Assembly: GCA_009692005.1 (NCBI GenBank) | Contig: SHZZ01000009.1 | Span: 30,195-94,194, forward strand | Origin: Gemmataceae bacterium | GTDB taxonomy: Bacteria > Planctomycetota > Planctomycetia > Gemmatales > Gemmataceae | DNA length: 64,000 nucleotides | Direction: 5' to 3' | Part shown: positions 54,988-64,000 of the stretch, piece by piece | How positions within the stretch are numbered: position 1 is the first letter of the stretch | Layout: every line of letters begins with the position of its first letter | Position numbers and translations under genes: made by a program | Notes under the pieces: generated by a model | Databases searched by the model: none | Seen by the model: the letters and a program-made list of their open reading frames with translations, nothing else | Told to the model about the DNA's origin: nothing

Positions 54988-57540
54988 GTGGAATGGGTGA
55001 CGCTACCCTTGTGGCCTTGGTCGGAAGCCTGGGAATTGGCCGGTTCCCTGCCGTGGCTTTCGATTGCCTTTCCCTTGGGGATTATTCTCCTGGCCATGGT
55101 GGTCTTGCCGGTAGCGGCGGGCCTGGCCTCTCCGGGGCGGCCTCGCCGAACCATCGGCCTAATCTCCTTGGCCCTGATAATACTCGCTGGCGTTTGGACT
55201 CTATTGCAAGGGGCGCTGGGAAGCGGCGGGTTAAGAAGTGGCGCCATGGCGCTGGCGGGGATAGCCATCCTGTCCATGCCGGCATTTTTAGTCGGCGTCA
55301 CCATCTGGACCTACCTGGGAATTGCCAACGCCACGCCTGCACGGGTCGCCATCCTGGTAATGGTTCGCGTCGCCACTTTAATCGTGGCGCTACTTTTGGC
55401 CCTGCGCCCCTCGCTGGCCCTTAGCGAGAAAAGCGCCGTTCGCAGCATTCTCTACCTTTTGCTCGATTCCTCCGCCAGCATGAGTATTCTGGATGAAATT
55501 GATCAGGCGTCGCGGTGGGATTACCTGATGGAACTGTTGAAGGAGTCGAAGCCGTTGCTGGAGAAGATGAAACAGCAGGACACGGAGATCGAGTTTTTGC
55601 ATTTTGCAGGCGAGCCGGCCCCATTTGACCTGGAGAACCCCGGCAAGCCCGAGGGGAAATCAACCGACATCGGCAATGCCTTTCACCTACTGACGCAAAA
55701 AGCCCGCAGCCAGGATCGCTTCCGCGGGCTGCTCCTCTTTGGCGATGGGGCGGATAATGGGGTCTCGCGGCAGCCGGCCATTCCCCTGGCCTTGCGGTTG
55801 CGCGAACAAGGCTGCCCAGTTCACGCCATCGGCCTTGGCAAACCCACCACCACATCGGGCCAGAACGACCTGGCCTTGGTTTCCATTGCCACCGAACCCC
55901 TCCCCACAATTCCGCTAGGTTCGGAACTGATCGTCAAGGTCGGGCTGAATGCCTTTGGCTTCGAGAACCGCAATGTAGGGCTGCAACTCCTTCTGGATGG
56001 CGCCCCGGTTCAATGCAAAATTTTTCAAGACGGGCTGGAGGTGAAGCCAACTGGCCCAGGCGGCCTGACGGTGGTGGCGTCGAAAGCCGAGGGAAACGAA
56101 TTTGTCCTGAAGTATCGGCCCATGTCGACCCTTGGGGAAATCAAGGTGTCGGTGAAAGCGGGCGATCCGGGGCGCGATTTCTTACCCTTGCCCGGCGAGT
56201 TGACAGCCGTCAACAACCAGATCGACACTTATGTAACGGTGGTGAAAGAGGGCACGCGGGTGCTGCTGGTGGACAAGATGCGCGCCTGGGAGCCGCAATT
56301 TTTTTGCGATGCCCTGGGTCAGGATCCCCGCATCAGTTTGTACCCTGCCTGGGTGCGGGGAGAAGCGGCCGCCAAAGACGAGGTGCGCGAGCTATTCGAT
56401 TTGAATAAACGGCATTACGATGCCGTGATTTTTGGCGATGTAACACCGGAACAAGTCCGGGCCCTGGGCCCGGGAGTGCTTGAAGGAATCGAAAGGGCGG
56501 TTTTCGAAAAGGGCACGGGCTTCCTCATGCTGGGCGGGTATTCATCCTTCGGCAATTCTTCCTGGAAGGGAACTCCCATGGAAAATCTTCTGCCCGTGGG
56601 GCTGGATGCCTCCGGGCAGATTGAGGCGCCCTTGAAAATGGTCCCTACGGAAGACGGCCTGCGTCGCTATTCCTACATCTTGAAGGTGTCGCAAGCGCCC
56701 GGGGTGACGGAAACCTGGGCCAAACTCAAGGAACTCGATGGCATGACAAAACTGGGGACCCTCAAGCCGGGGCTTTCCACCGTGCTGGCGGTTTCCGACC
56801 GCAACGACCCCATGCTGGTGACGCAAAATTACGGCAAGGGGCGCACTCTGGCCTTTGCCGCCGACACCACTTACAAGTGGATCCGCAATCCCGAGTCGCG
56901 CCAGATTCACACCCGCTTCTGGACCCAGATGGTGCGCTGGCTGGCCCGGCAGGAGGAAATGGAAGGCAGCCTGGCCGTCCTGCCCGATGCCCGCCGAGTA
57001 CCTTTGCGGTCGGAACTCGGCTTCCGCCTTGTTTTGAAGGGCAAGCAGGGGAGCGATCTCGACAGTGGCAAATTTGAAACCCGCGTGATTGGGCCAGATG
57101 GCACGACAACCCGCCTGACCACCTCGCGTAAAAATGGCGAGGAGCGCGGGGTGGTCAACAACACGCTACTACCGGGCGAATACCGCATCGAAGTGCATGG
57201 TGAAGGCAAAGATCCTTCGGGAGAAACAATTCAGGGGAAGGCGTCGGCCCGGTTCATGGTTTACGATGAAGATTTGGAGATGACCCGTCGGGCGGCGGAC
57301 CATGAGTTCTTGCGCAAGCTCACGGTAGCAGGGGGCGGGCAGTTCCTGCTGGCCGGCGAGTTTCGCGACTTTCTGCAAAAGCTGGCGGACCAGCCGCCGG
57401 AAAAAGAGAAGACAGGAGTGAAATATTATCCCGACTGGAAATCGAGCGCCCCCACTCCCTTTTTCCCTTTTGCCTTGTTGGGCTTCGTAATTTTGGTAAC
57501 TTCTGAGTGGCTGTTGCGCAGAGTTTGGGGCCTGGTGTGA
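54988..57540 (+). CDS. VWA / glutamine-amidotransferase-like membrane protein
   Basis: An 850-residue protein. Four N-terminal hydrophobic helices occupy about residues 20-140. A VWA domain with intact MIDAS DSSASMS starts at about residue 160. The later RVLLVDKMRAWEPQFFCDAL...GFLMLGGYSSFGNSSW region has the class I amidotransferase-like fold seen in planctomycete VWA proteins. A beta-rich region and a final helix (PFFPFALLGFVILVTSEWLL) complete it. The GTG start has GGAGG about 10 bases upstream. It lies 41 bases after the BatA-like gene and completes the MoxR cluster. Confidence 0.88.
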   Translation: MEWVTLPLWPWSEAWELAGSLPWLSIAFPLGIILLAMVVLPVAAGLASPGRPRRTIGLISLALIILAGVWTLLQGALGSGGLRSGAMALAGIAILSMPAFLVGVTIWTYLGIANATPARVAILVMVRVATLIVALLLALRPSLALSEKSAVRSILYLLLDSSASMSILDEIDQASRWDYLMELLKESKPLLEKMKQQDTEIEFLHFAGEPAPFDLENPGKPEGKSTDIGNAFHLLTQKARSQDRFRGLLLFGDGADNGVSRQPAIPLALRLREQGCPVHAIGLGKPTTTSGQNDLALVSIATEPLPTIPLGSELIVKVGLNAFGFENRNVGLQLLLDGAPVQCKIFQDGLEVKPTGPGGLTVVASKAEGNEFVLKYRPMSTLGEIKVSVKAGDPGRDFLPLPGELTAVNNQIDTYVTVVKEGTRVLLVDKMRAWEPQFFCDALGQDPRISLYPAWVRGEAAAKDEVRELFDLNKRHYDAVIFGDVTPEQVRALGPGVLEGIERAVFEKGTGFLMLGGYSSFGNSSWKGTPMENLLPVGLDASGQIEAPLKMVPTEDGLRRYSYILKVSQAPGVTETWAKLKELDGMTKLGTLKPGLSTVLAVSDRNDPMLVTQNYGKGRTLAFAADTTYKWIRNPESRQIHTRFWTQMVRWLARQEEMEGSLAVLPDARRVPLRSELGFRLVLKGKQGSDLDSGKFETRVIGPDGTTTRLTTSRKNGEERGVVNNTLLPGEYRIEVHGEGKDPSGETIQGKASARFMVYDEDLEMTRRAADHEFLRKLTVAGGGQFLLAGEFRDFLQKLADQPPEKEKTGVKYYPDWKSSAPTPFFPFALLGFVILVTSEWLLRRVWGLV

Positions 57541-57624
57541 GATTCTCTTGCTGAGAAATTCCCACGCATGGGCTATTTTCTGTTTTTTTACCGGCAGCAT
57601 TATTTCGTCATGGGCGGTGGATGA

Positions 57625-58038
57625 GTGACTTCCAAGAAAAAAAACTACCTGGTTTTGACGCCTTTACAAGAGGTGCAAGATTTCTTTGACAGGCTAAGCC
57701 ATCCGTTGAAACCGGTCTTGGAAGCCGTGCGCGAGTGCATTGTGGAGGCTGCGCCCAAGGTCGTGGAAGAGATCAAGTGGAATTCCCCCAGTTTTAAAGT
57801 GAAGGAGCTCTTTGCCACCATCAACATTCGCGATGGCCAAGTCATGCTGGTCCTTCATTTGGGGGAAAAAGTAAAAGACAACAGCACGAAAGGGATCAAG
57901 ATCCGCGACACCAAAGGGTTGCTTACATGGGTGGCGCGGGAAAGGGCTCTGGTCAGTTTTAAAGGCCTGGATGAAATCAAAAAGAACAAGAAGGCCCTTC
58001 AGGTAATCATTCGACAATGGATCCAGAAGATGGCCTAG
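57625..58038 (+). CDS. DUF1801 (YdhG-like) protein
   Basis: A 137-residue soluble protein. The DUF1801 core is visible as VQDFFDRLSHPLKPVLEAVRECIVEAAPKVVEEIKWNSPSF and DGQVMLVLHLGEK. The GTG start at 57625 follows a GGTGGATGA stretch. An ATG at 57621 is in a different frame. The family has no established biochemical role. Confidence 0.85.
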   Translation: MTSKKKNYLVLTPLQEVQDFFDRLSHPLKPVLEAVRECIVEAAPKVVEEIKWNSPSFKVKELFATINIRDGQVMLVLHLGEKVKDNSTKGIKIRDTKGLLTWVARERALVSFKGLDEIKKNKKALQVIIRQWIQKMA

Positions 58039-58071
58039 GACTCTTTGGCTATCGTTTTTTTAAGGTGTTCC

Positions 58072-59217
58072 ATGAATCGCGCGGCAATAGTTTGCTTTTT
58101 TGGACTGGGCCTATTGCTCCCGTGGAACCTGGTTTCTTTCGCCAATGAAAACGCGGCTTTGGAAAAACAGCTTTCCCTGGCGGGGAAGAACCGTGACCAG
58201 TTGGAAAAAGCCCTGGCCTTGGCGACCCAGGCGGAGAAAAAAGGAATGGAGTTCCTGGTCGCCAACATGCCAGAAGCGGACCTGCAAAAGCTTGGCGCGG
58301 AGTTTTTGTTGGAGAACGCCCGCCTGGCTTACCAGGCCAGAAAGGAAACCCCCTGGGGCCAAGCACCCCCGGAAGAGATTTTCCTCAACCATGTTCTCCC
58401 TTACGCCAATGTCGATGAAAAGAGAGATCCCTGGAGAAAAGAATTCCACGAGCTTTGCCTGCCCATGGTGAAAGAGTGCAAGACAGCAACCGAAGCAGTG
58501 CAAAAGCTGAACGGGGAACTGTTCAAAACCTTGAAAGTAAATTACTCGCCGCAACGGCGGGCGCCGAACCTCAGCCCCAAGGAATCCCTTGCTCAAGGAA
58601 ACGCCTCCTGCACCGGGCTATCCATTATTCTGGTGAATGCCTGCCGGGCTGTGGGAATTCCGGCCCGGTTGGTTGGCACCCCCAACTGGATTGACAAGCG
58701 TGGCAATCATACCTGGGTAGAAATCTGGGACGAAGGCTGGCACTTCACCGGAGCTTGCGAACCCGACCCCAAGGGGTTGAACCGCGGCTGGTTCACCGCC
58801 GACGCTTCCAAAGCCATCCAGGATTCCCCCGAGCACGCCATCTTTGCAGTCACTTTTGCCAAATCTAAGCAGCATTTCCCCCTGGTCTGGGCCCGAAACG
58901 ACAAAAGCATTCCTGGGGAAAATGTCACCAGCCGCTACACTCCAAAGGCCGCGCCTGCCAAGCTGGCCCGAGTTTCCATCAAGGTGTTGAATGCGGAAAA
59001 AAAACGCGTCGCCCTGGCGGTGCAACTGTTCCTCCCCGGGCAGGAGAAATCGCTGGCCCAGGGAACCAGCAAAGGGGAAACCGCAGACCTCAACGACTTC
59101 CTCACTTTTGAATTGGAACCACAAAAGGAGTTTCTCTTGCGCACCGGGAAGAAGGAAACCCGGTTCCGTACCCGGTCCGGCGGCGAACACCAGATCCTAG
59201 AAATCCAACTGCCCTGA
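58072..59217 (+). CDS. Exported transglutaminase-like protein
   Basis: A 381-residue protein with signal peptide (AAIVCFFGLGLLLPWNLVSFANE). The transglutaminase-like core has its Cys in GNASCTGLSIILVNACRAVGIPARLVG and its His in GNHTWVEIWDEGWHFTG, followed by the acidic EPDPKGLNRGW. A C-terminal beta-sandwich region follows. It may act as a cysteine protease or cross-linking enzyme in the periplasm. AAGGTG precedes the ATG. Confidence 0.9.
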   Translation: MNRAAIVCFFGLGLLLPWNLVSFANENAALEKQLSLAGKNRDQLEKALALATQAEKKGMEFLVANMPEADLQKLGAEFLLENARLAYQARKETPWGQAPPEEIFLNHVLPYANVDEKRDPWRKEFHELCLPMVKECKTATEAVQKLNGELFKTLKVNYSPQRRAPNLSPKESLAQGNASCTGLSIILVNACRAVGIPARLVGTPNWIDKRGNHTWVEIWDEGWHFTGACEPDPKGLNRGWFTADASKAIQDSPEHAIFAVTFAKSKQHFPLVWARNDKSIPGENVTSRYTPKAAPAKLARVSIKVLNAEKKRVALAVQLFLPGQEKSLAQGTSKGETADLNDFLTFELEPQKEFLLRTGKKETRFRTRSGGEHQILEIQLP

Positions 59218-59276
59218 GCCAATCAAAGAGTGACCTGCAATCTGGGTCCAATTAACATTTTTTTAGGAACCTCCTC

Positions 59277-60533
59277 ATGCGCAGCCTGGCATTAATATTG
59301 CTCCTACCTTTTACCACCTGCCTCTCCCTTGGGCAGGAAGGTAAAAAAGACTCCGGCGGGGTCTTGGCGGAGTTGCAAAAGAACCTGCCTGGGGAAATTT
59401 CCAGGTGGAGCGAGACGGGAAAATTACCCTTCGCCAAGGTTGCTCTGGATAAGGGAACGGCGGCAAAGGCCAGGAAAATCCTCTGGGACCACCACGCCAG
59501 CCTCATCAAGAAAGAACGAGCAGGGGAACTCAAGGACAAACTTTTGCAAGAAGGGGAACTCAAAATGCCCTTCGAGTTCAAAACCTTTGGGAAGAAACCT
59601 GCCAAGGGCCGCAGCTTGTGGATCTCCCTCCATGGCGGGGGCGGCGCGCCCAGCCAGGTCAACGATCAGCAATGGAAAAACCAAATCCACCTGTATGCCC
59701 CTGAGGAAGGAATCTACCTGGCTCCGCGCGCGCCGACCAACACCTGGAACCTTTGGCACCAAGCGCATATCGACACTTTGTTTAAGCGATTGATTGAAAA
59801 CCTGATCGTACTGCAAGATGTCAATCCGGACCGGGTCTACCTTTTGGGTTATTCGGCGGGCGGGGATGGCGTATACCAGATGGCGCCGCGCATGGCCGAC
59901 ACCTGGGCCGCCGCCGCCATGATGGCCGGGCATCCCAACAGTGTTTCCCTCCTTTCCTTGCGCAATGTTCCGTTCTCGCTGCAAGTGGGCGCCAACGATG
60001 CCGCTTACAGCCGCAACAAAGTGGGGAAGGAATATGGGGAGCAGTTGGAAAAAATGCACAAGGATGATCCCCAGGGGTACCCCCATCTGGTGAAAATCCG
60101 CGAAGGCATGGGACACTGGATGAATGGCCAGGACAAAGATGCCCTTCCCTGGATGACCCAATTCACTCGCAACCCCGCCCCGGAAAAAGTCGTCTGGATG
60201 CAAACGGGAATTCCGCACGACCGCTCCTACTGGCTGGCGGTTCCAAACGGGCAGGCCAAGACCGGTTCCCTGGTGGTGGCCAGCAGAAAGGGTCAAGCCA
60301 TTGAGATCAGCCAATTCCAAGGAGTAAGCAAGCTGCTATTGCGCCTGAACGACACCATGGCCGACCTGGACAAGGAAATAACCGTCGCCTGCAAGGGGAA
60401 GGAACTATTCCGCGGCAAGGCGCCGCGGACTGTATCGAACATGGTAAAAACCTTGGCTGGCCGAGGCGATCCTCGCCTGGTTTTCGAGGCGGAGATTGCC
60501 GTTGAGCTTCCTTCTCAATTGGAAACGAAATAG
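59277..60533 (+). CDS. Secreted alpha/beta hydrolase (PHB-depolymerase/esterase-like)
   Basis: A 418-residue exported hydrolase with signal peptide (LALILLLPFTTCLSLG). The oxyanion-region LHGGGGAPSQVND and nucleophile elbow LGYSAGGDGVY are visible, with a candidate His in REGMGHWMNGQD. A beta-rich C-terminal domain follows the hydrolase core. The substrate is unknown, possibly an acyl ester or acetylated polymer. It lies 59 bases after the transglutaminase-like gene and 9 before the CBM9-like gene. Confidence 0.88.
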   Translation: MRSLALILLLPFTTCLSLGQEGKKDSGGVLAELQKNLPGEISRWSETGKLPFAKVALDKGTAAKARKILWDHHASLIKKERAGELKDKLLQEGELKMPFEFKTFGKKPAKGRSLWISLHGGGGAPSQVNDQQWKNQIHLYAPEEGIYLAPRAPTNTWNLWHQAHIDTLFKRLIENLIVLQDVNPDRVYLLGYSAGGDGVYQMAPRMADTWAAAAMMAGHPNSVSLLSLRNVPFSLQVGANDAAYSRNKVGKEYGEQLEKMHKDDPQGYPHLVKIREGMGHWMNGQDKDALPWMTQFTRNPAPEKVVWMQTGIPHDRSYWLAVPNGQAKTGSLVVASRKGQAIEISQFQGVSKLLLRLNDTMADLDKEITVACKGKELFRGKAPRTVSNMVKTLAGRGDPRLVFEAEIAVELPSQLETK

Positions 60534-60542
60534 GAGCCGTGC

Positions 60543-61592
60543 ATGAGGACCTGTTTTTTCCCCTTGGCAAGCGTGCTTCTCGCCGCCGGTTTGGCCACGC
60601 TGGCAGGCCAGGAAAAAAAGGCCCCTCTGGCTCCTCATCCAAAGGGATATGTTTGCCTGCGCTCACAAGGGAAATTGCTAATCGATGGCAAACTCGACGA
60701 TCCGGCCTGGGAAAATGCTCCTTGGAGCGAGCCATTCACCGACATCGAAGGGGATAAAAAACCAGCGCCCCTCCAGCGCACCCGCATGAAAATGCTGTGG
60801 AACGACGAGGGCCTAATTATCGCGGCGCAATTGGACGAAGCCCACCTCTGGGCCACACTCACCCAGCACGATTCCGTCATCTTCCACGACCCGGATTTTG
60901 AGGTTTTTCTCGATCCCGACGGCGACAACTTCCTCTATGGCGAACTCGAACTCAATGCCCTCAACACCACCTGGGACCTGCTGCTTCCCAAACCGTACAA
61001 GGATGGGGGGCGGGCGCTTAACGGCTGGGAGATCATCGGTTTGAAAACCGCCGTCCACATTCAAGGAACTTTGAACCAGGCCAGCGACAAGGACCAGGGA
61101 TGGAGCGTGGAAATCCTTTGGCCCTGGGAAGGGATCAAGGAGCTGACCCCTAAACCCGTGCCGCCCATGGACGGAGATCAATGGCGGATCAATTTCTCCC
61201 GCGTGGAATGGGACACAGTCATTAAAAACGGGAAATATGAAAAAGTGAAAGGCAAGCCGGAATATAACTGGGTCTGGTCGCCACAGGGCGTGATCGACAT
61301 GCACCGGCCGGAAAAGTGGGGCTATGTGCAGTTTTCCCAAAAGACTGCCGGGCCGGTTCCTTTTCTCCCCGACCCCGGCTGGCCCGCCAGGGAATACCTG
61401 CACCAGTTTTATTACCAGCAAAAAGAGTATGGGAAAAAGCAGGGCAAATTCGCTTCCATGAAGGAGTTGGATTGGGGACCCGGGCTGCCTCTGGTGAATT
61501 TGCAATTGACCCCCAGAGGTTACGAAGCCACCTTGAAAAGCGGGGAAAACACCTGGGGCATCAATGCGGAAAGCTATTTTTGGAAAAAGTGA
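60543..61592 (+). CDS. Secreted CBM9-like carbohydrate-binding protein
   Basis: A 349-residue exported protein with signal peptide (FFPLASVLLAAGLATLAG). GKLLIDGKLDDPAWENAPWSEPFTDI is the hallmark start of CBM9-like (DOMON-related) domains. TRMKMLWNDEGLIIAAQLDE and HDPDFEVFLDPDGDN continue it. A C-terminal segment with YLHQFYYQQKEYGKKQG is typical of the planctomycete version. The partner or ligand is unknown. It is 9 bases after the hydrolase gene, probably in one operon. Confidence 0.9.
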   Translation: MRTCFFPLASVLLAAGLATLAGQEKKAPLAPHPKGYVCLRSQGKLLIDGKLDDPAWENAPWSEPFTDIEGDKKPAPLQRTRMKMLWNDEGLIIAAQLDEAHLWATLTQHDSVIFHDPDFEVFLDPDGDNFLYGELELNALNTTWDLLLPKPYKDGGRALNGWEIIGLKTAVHIQGTLNQASDKDQGWSVEILWPWEGIKELTPKPVPPMDGDQWRINFSRVEWDTVIKNGKYEKVKGKPEYNWVWSPQGVIDMHRPEKWGYVQFSQKTAGPVPFLPDPGWPAREYLHQFYYQQKEYGKKQGKFASMKELDWGPGLPLVNLQLTPRGYEATLKSGENTWGINAESYFWKK

Positions 61593-61658
61593 CCGCCAGC
61601 GCCGATCCGCTTTCAACCCCGTAGGTGAAATTACCAACCCCATTCCTAGCATGATCTC

Positions 61659-62750
61659 ATGGAACCAACCCCAGCAATCTTGTTCAAAGACCAAACAGCG
61701 CTCGACCTGGCCGAGCGGCTGGCCCATCTTGGCGCCACACCCAAGCTGACCAGGAAGCTGCAATCGCATATCGTTCGCAATGGCCAGAACTTTCCCAAGG
61801 AAATCGAACAAACCTCGTGGCGGCTGCTCAAGCAAATCGAGGAGGCAACCCGCATCCCCAGTCTGGAACTGCTGGACAAACGAGTATCCCCCCGTGATGG
61901 CTTCGCCAAGTACCTTTTCCGCGGAGAAGACGACCAAGTTTTTGAAACGGTGCGCATTCCACTGCTGCACCGCCCGGGGGATGAAAAGTATGTCATGTGT
62001 GTCAGTTCGCAAGTTGGCTGCGCCATGGGCTGCGCCTTTTGCGCCACGGGAAAAATGGGCTTCCGTAGGAATCTGCAATCCTGGGAAATAGTTGACCAGG
62101 TCATCCAGGTGCAAAAAGATTCTCACCACCCCGTGCGCGGCGTGGTCTTCATGGGCATGGGCGAGCCGATGCTTAATTACGATCGTGTGATGAAAGCAGC
62201 GGAGGTGCTTTGCGAACCTTGCGGCCTGGCCATCCAGGCCAAGAACATTTCCATTTCAACCGTGGGCATCGTGCCGGCCATCCGCCGTTTCACCCGCGAA
62301 AGGAAGCCGTATCGCCTGGTCATTTCTCTAACGGCGGCCGAGAGCGGAAAGCGAAAATCCCTGTTGCCGGTCGAAAATGTTCACCCCTTGGAAGAACTGA
62401 TGGAGGCGGTGCGAGAATATCAAGCGGCCATGAAACAAAGGGTGATGTTTGCCTGGACCATGATCAGCGGGTTCAACCTGGGTGAGGAAGACGCGCTGCA
62501 GATTGCCCGCTTGACCGCGGGGATGCGGGTCAAGATCGATCTGATTGATGTCAATGACCCGTCGGGGCAATTCCAAAAACCGACGATGGAGGAGCTCCAT
62601 AATTTCCGCAGCGCCCTGTCGCGGGAATTGGGCCAGCCCTTTGCCCGGCGTTACAGCGGCGGGCAGGATATCGACGCCGGTTGCGGCATGCTGGCCGGCC
62701 TCGGTTCACTTGAACCAGGTTGCGCCCCGTGTGTTCATCGCCAGGCTTAG
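61659..62750 (+). CDS. rlmN: Radical SAM rRNA methyltransferase RlmN
   Basis: Methylates C2 of A2503 in 23S rRNA (and tRNA A37 in some species). The 363-residue protein has the radical SAM cluster motif CAMGCAFCATGKMGFRRN, GVVFMGMGEPMLNYDRVM and the second catalytic Cys in DIDAGCGMLAG. The last 45 bases overlap the 3' end of the convergent SMP-30 gene. The length is normal for the family. Confidence 0.94.
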   Translation: MEPTPAILFKDQTALDLAERLAHLGATPKLTRKLQSHIVRNGQNFPKEIEQTSWRLLKQIEEATRIPSLELLDKRVSPRDGFAKYLFRGEDDQVFETVRIPLLHRPGDEKYVMCVSSQVGCAMGCAFCATGKMGFRRNLQSWEIVDQVIQVQKDSHHPVRGVVFMGMGEPMLNYDRVMKAAEVLCEPCGLAIQAKNISISTVGIVPAIRRFTRERKPYRLVISLTAAESGKRKSLLPVENVHPLEELMEAVREYQAAMKQRVMFAWTMISGFNLGEEDALQIARLTAGMRVKIDLIDVNDPSGQFQKPTMEELHNFRSALSRELGQPFARRYSGGQDIDAGCGMLAGLGSLEPGCAPCVHRQA

Positions 62751-63596
62751 CAATTGCTTGCTACAGGTGAAGTACAGGGTCTTGCCGTCCTCGCCTCCAA
62801 AAGCCACATTGGAACAGAAAGTGGGGGTGGGAATAAAACCGAGGGCTTTGCCCTGAGGATTCACGACCCAAACTCCCCCCCGACCAGTTAAATACCAGTT
62901 CCCTTTTTCATCCAGGGTCAAACCATCGGGCTCGCTTTGGTCCTTCACTTTGGGGTCGAAGAACATTTTCCCCTCCCCGGTTGCGCCCCCCGGGTTGATG
63001 GGGAATTGATGCCAGTTCTTCAAATGACTGTCGGAAACCATGAGGGTTTTTCCATCCATCGAGACCTTGATCCCATTGGGCGTGGGCAGGGCGATCGCCA
63101 GTTTTGTCAGGGTTCCATTGGGCTTTAACAGAAAAACACCGCTCTTTTCCCTTTTCTTGAAATCGGGGTCGGTGAAATAGGTGTCGCCATTGGGCGCCTG
63201 GCACACATCGTTGGGTTGGTTAAGAGTTGACTGAAATAGCAGAACGGTCGCGCCCACGGGCTTATCCGCGCCCAGGGTGTAGGCAATAAGACGGTGGCCA
63301 AAGGCTTGCGCGCCGAGCAAACGCCCTTCGCGGGTTAAAAAAGTGCCGTTCACTCCTTCGGTTTTATCGGCCCAGGCCATGGCCTTCCCCTTCGACTCCA
63401 GCCTAAGAATCTGCGTCTCTTTCCCAAAAGCGGTAAAGAAGAGCTTTTTGCTTTGCGGGTCCCAGGTTGGGCCTTCGAAAAAGCGGTCATCGGCGTACTC
63501 GGTCTCCAACTTGGCGCCTTTGACAACCGTTCCAGGAAAACCGGGCAAGGGGGGATTCGCCTGATTCAAACAAAGCACAAGGGCCAAGATAAACAT
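62706..63596 (-). CDS. Secreted SMP-30/gluconolactonase-like protein
   Basis: A 296-residue beta-propeller protein with a short signal (MFILALVLCLNQA). The metal-site and propeller motifs include FFEGPTWDPQSKKLFF, NQPNDVCQAPNGDTYFTDPDF, TPNGIKVSMDGKTL and EPDGLTLDEKGNWYLTGRGGVWV. GGAGG 7 bases before the ATG supports the start. It probably hydrolyses a sugar lactone outside the cytoplasm. Its C-terminal 15 codons overlap rlmN on the other strand. Confidence 0.92.
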   Translation of the reverse strand: MFILALVLCLNQANPPLPGFPGTVVKGAKLETEYADDRFFEGPTWDPQSKKLFFTAFGKETQILRLESKGKAMAWADKTEGVNGTFLTREGRLLGAQAFGHRLIAYTLGADKPVGATVLLFQSTLNQPNDVCQAPNGDTYFTDPDFKKREKSGVFLLKPNGTLTKLAIALPTPNGIKVSMDGKTLMVSDSHLKNWHQFPINPGGATGEGKMFFDPKVKDQSEPDGLTLDEKGNWYLTGRGGVWVVNPQGKALGFIPTPTFCSNVAFGGEDGKTLYFTCSKQLLSLAMNTRGATWFK

Positions 63597-63720
63597 GGTG
63601 CCGCCTCCAAAGCTGAACAGGTTTCAGTGCCGAATGGTGTCAAGGTAAGGCACAATCCCTTGGGGAACAAGCGCTTTGTGTTGAGCTGTCTTCCACAAGT
63701 AGAAATGGCCCCTTTTCCGG

Positions 63721-63783
63721 GGTGGTGTAGGGGCGAAGCGGAGGCCGAGCGTAGCGAGGCCGCAGCGCAGCCCCTACACCACC
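63721..63783. repeat. Large inverted repeat next to the transposase remnant
   Basis: GGTGGTGTAGGGGC (63721-63734) and GCCCCTACACCACC (63770-63783) are perfect 14-base arms around a GC-rich 35-base loop that can itself pair. It lies just beyond the transposase stop and may be part of the element's end or a terminator for it. The rest of 63597-63791 contains no gene I can support. Confidence 0.7.
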
Positions 63784-63791
63784 GGGCGCCG

Positions 63792-64000
63792 CTAACGCCA
63801 GGGGTGGTCTGCCCTCGGCTTCCACGCTGGCTTCGACTTCGCCGCCTTCTCCGGTTCCACCGCCCTCAATCGCACCGGACGCTCCGGCAACTCCTTCCAC
63901 TTTAGCTCATGGCCCTGATACTGCAATTGCATCGTGCCATTTAACAGCCGACACACCATCACCTTTTTCTTCACCAGCCGCCGCTTCTGCTCCACCGAAT
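63792..64000 (-). pseudogene. C-terminal part of a transposase (runs off the window)
   Basis: The minus-strand frame is open from the window edge and ends at TAG 63792-63794. It encodes SVEQKRRLVKKKVMVCRLL then LQYQGHELKWKELPERP, and ends ADHPWR. This pattern (RRLVKK..., a short beta-barrel with LQYQGHE, and a final DHPWR) is what I know from C-termini of ISNCY/IS481-type DDE transposases and integrases in planctomycetes. Whether the element is intact lies outside the window; pseudogene is used only to mark that it is partial. Confidence 0.6.

Noticed and set aside
60813..62129. 438-codon minus-strand open frame across the CBM9-like and rlmN genes
   Set aside because: It has no family motifs and lies antisense to two genes with clear motifs and correct starts; such frames are common shadows in GC-biased codons.

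Overview
The window is chromosomal DNA of a planctomycete, probably of the Gemmatales/Gemmataceae type. The signs are two DUF1559 prepilin-like proteins, each followed by a small lipoprotein, a Tat-type Gfo/Idh/MocA oxidoreductase, a sialate O-acetylesterase, a HEAT-repeat protein, a MoxR-DUF58-BatA cluster, and a moderately high G+C content. The taxonomic assignment is inferred from family content only. No rRNA, tRNA or CRISPR array was found. Both ends are cut: a pyruvate phosphate dikinase lacks its first residues on the left, and a transposase C-terminus runs off the right end.

Layout. 1-4.2 kb: ppdK, then a DUF1559/lipoprotein pair. 4.3-9.8 kb: a minus-strand run (proC, guaA, dapF, a DUF374 acyltransferase, a DUF2752 protein, a lipoprotein) and a CDGSH Fe-S protein. 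9.9-13.6 kb: a cupredoxin-like gene broken by an in-frame TGA, an MFS transporter, a small protein and a UPF0173 hydrolase. 13.7-23.4 kb: a giant AsmA-like protein, a polysaccharide export lipoprotein, an SDR protein, glutamate dehydrogenase, rhodanese, moaC and a polyprenyl synthase. 23.4-26.3 kb: a nitrogen module with a textbook sigma-54 promoter driving amt-glnK. 26.4-27.4 kb: a HEAT-repeat protein.

27.6-32.9 kb holds the most unusual locus: a P1B-type metal ATPase fused in one polypeptide to an SPFH/Band 7 (HflK-like) domain, followed by two more SPFH proteins in a tight operon. 33-37.1 kb: rhomboid protease, sialate esterase, phosphopantetheinyl transferase. 37.1-41.7 kb: the minus-strand ffh-rpsP-trmD-rplS-yraN-tyrS operon, without rimM. 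42.1-45 kb: a methyltransferase, an MlaE permease and an oxidoreductase.

45.1-46.9 kb: leuA, preceded by what reads as a complete leucine attenuator: an 18-residue leader peptide with six Leu codons, an antiterminator, and a terminator with nine T residues. 47-57.5 kb: a MoxR / DUF58 / BatA-like / VWA cluster, interrupted by a di-heme peroxidase and a second DUF1559/lipoprotein pair; inverted copies of a composite palindromic repeat flank its first half. 57.6-63.6 kb: secreted hydrolases, rlmN and an SMP-30 lactonase, ending at an insertion-sequence remnant.

The strongest leads are the leucine attenuator, the metal-ATPase/SPFH fusion operon, the sigma-54 amt-glnK unit whose PII lacks Tyr51, and the composite palindromic repeat.
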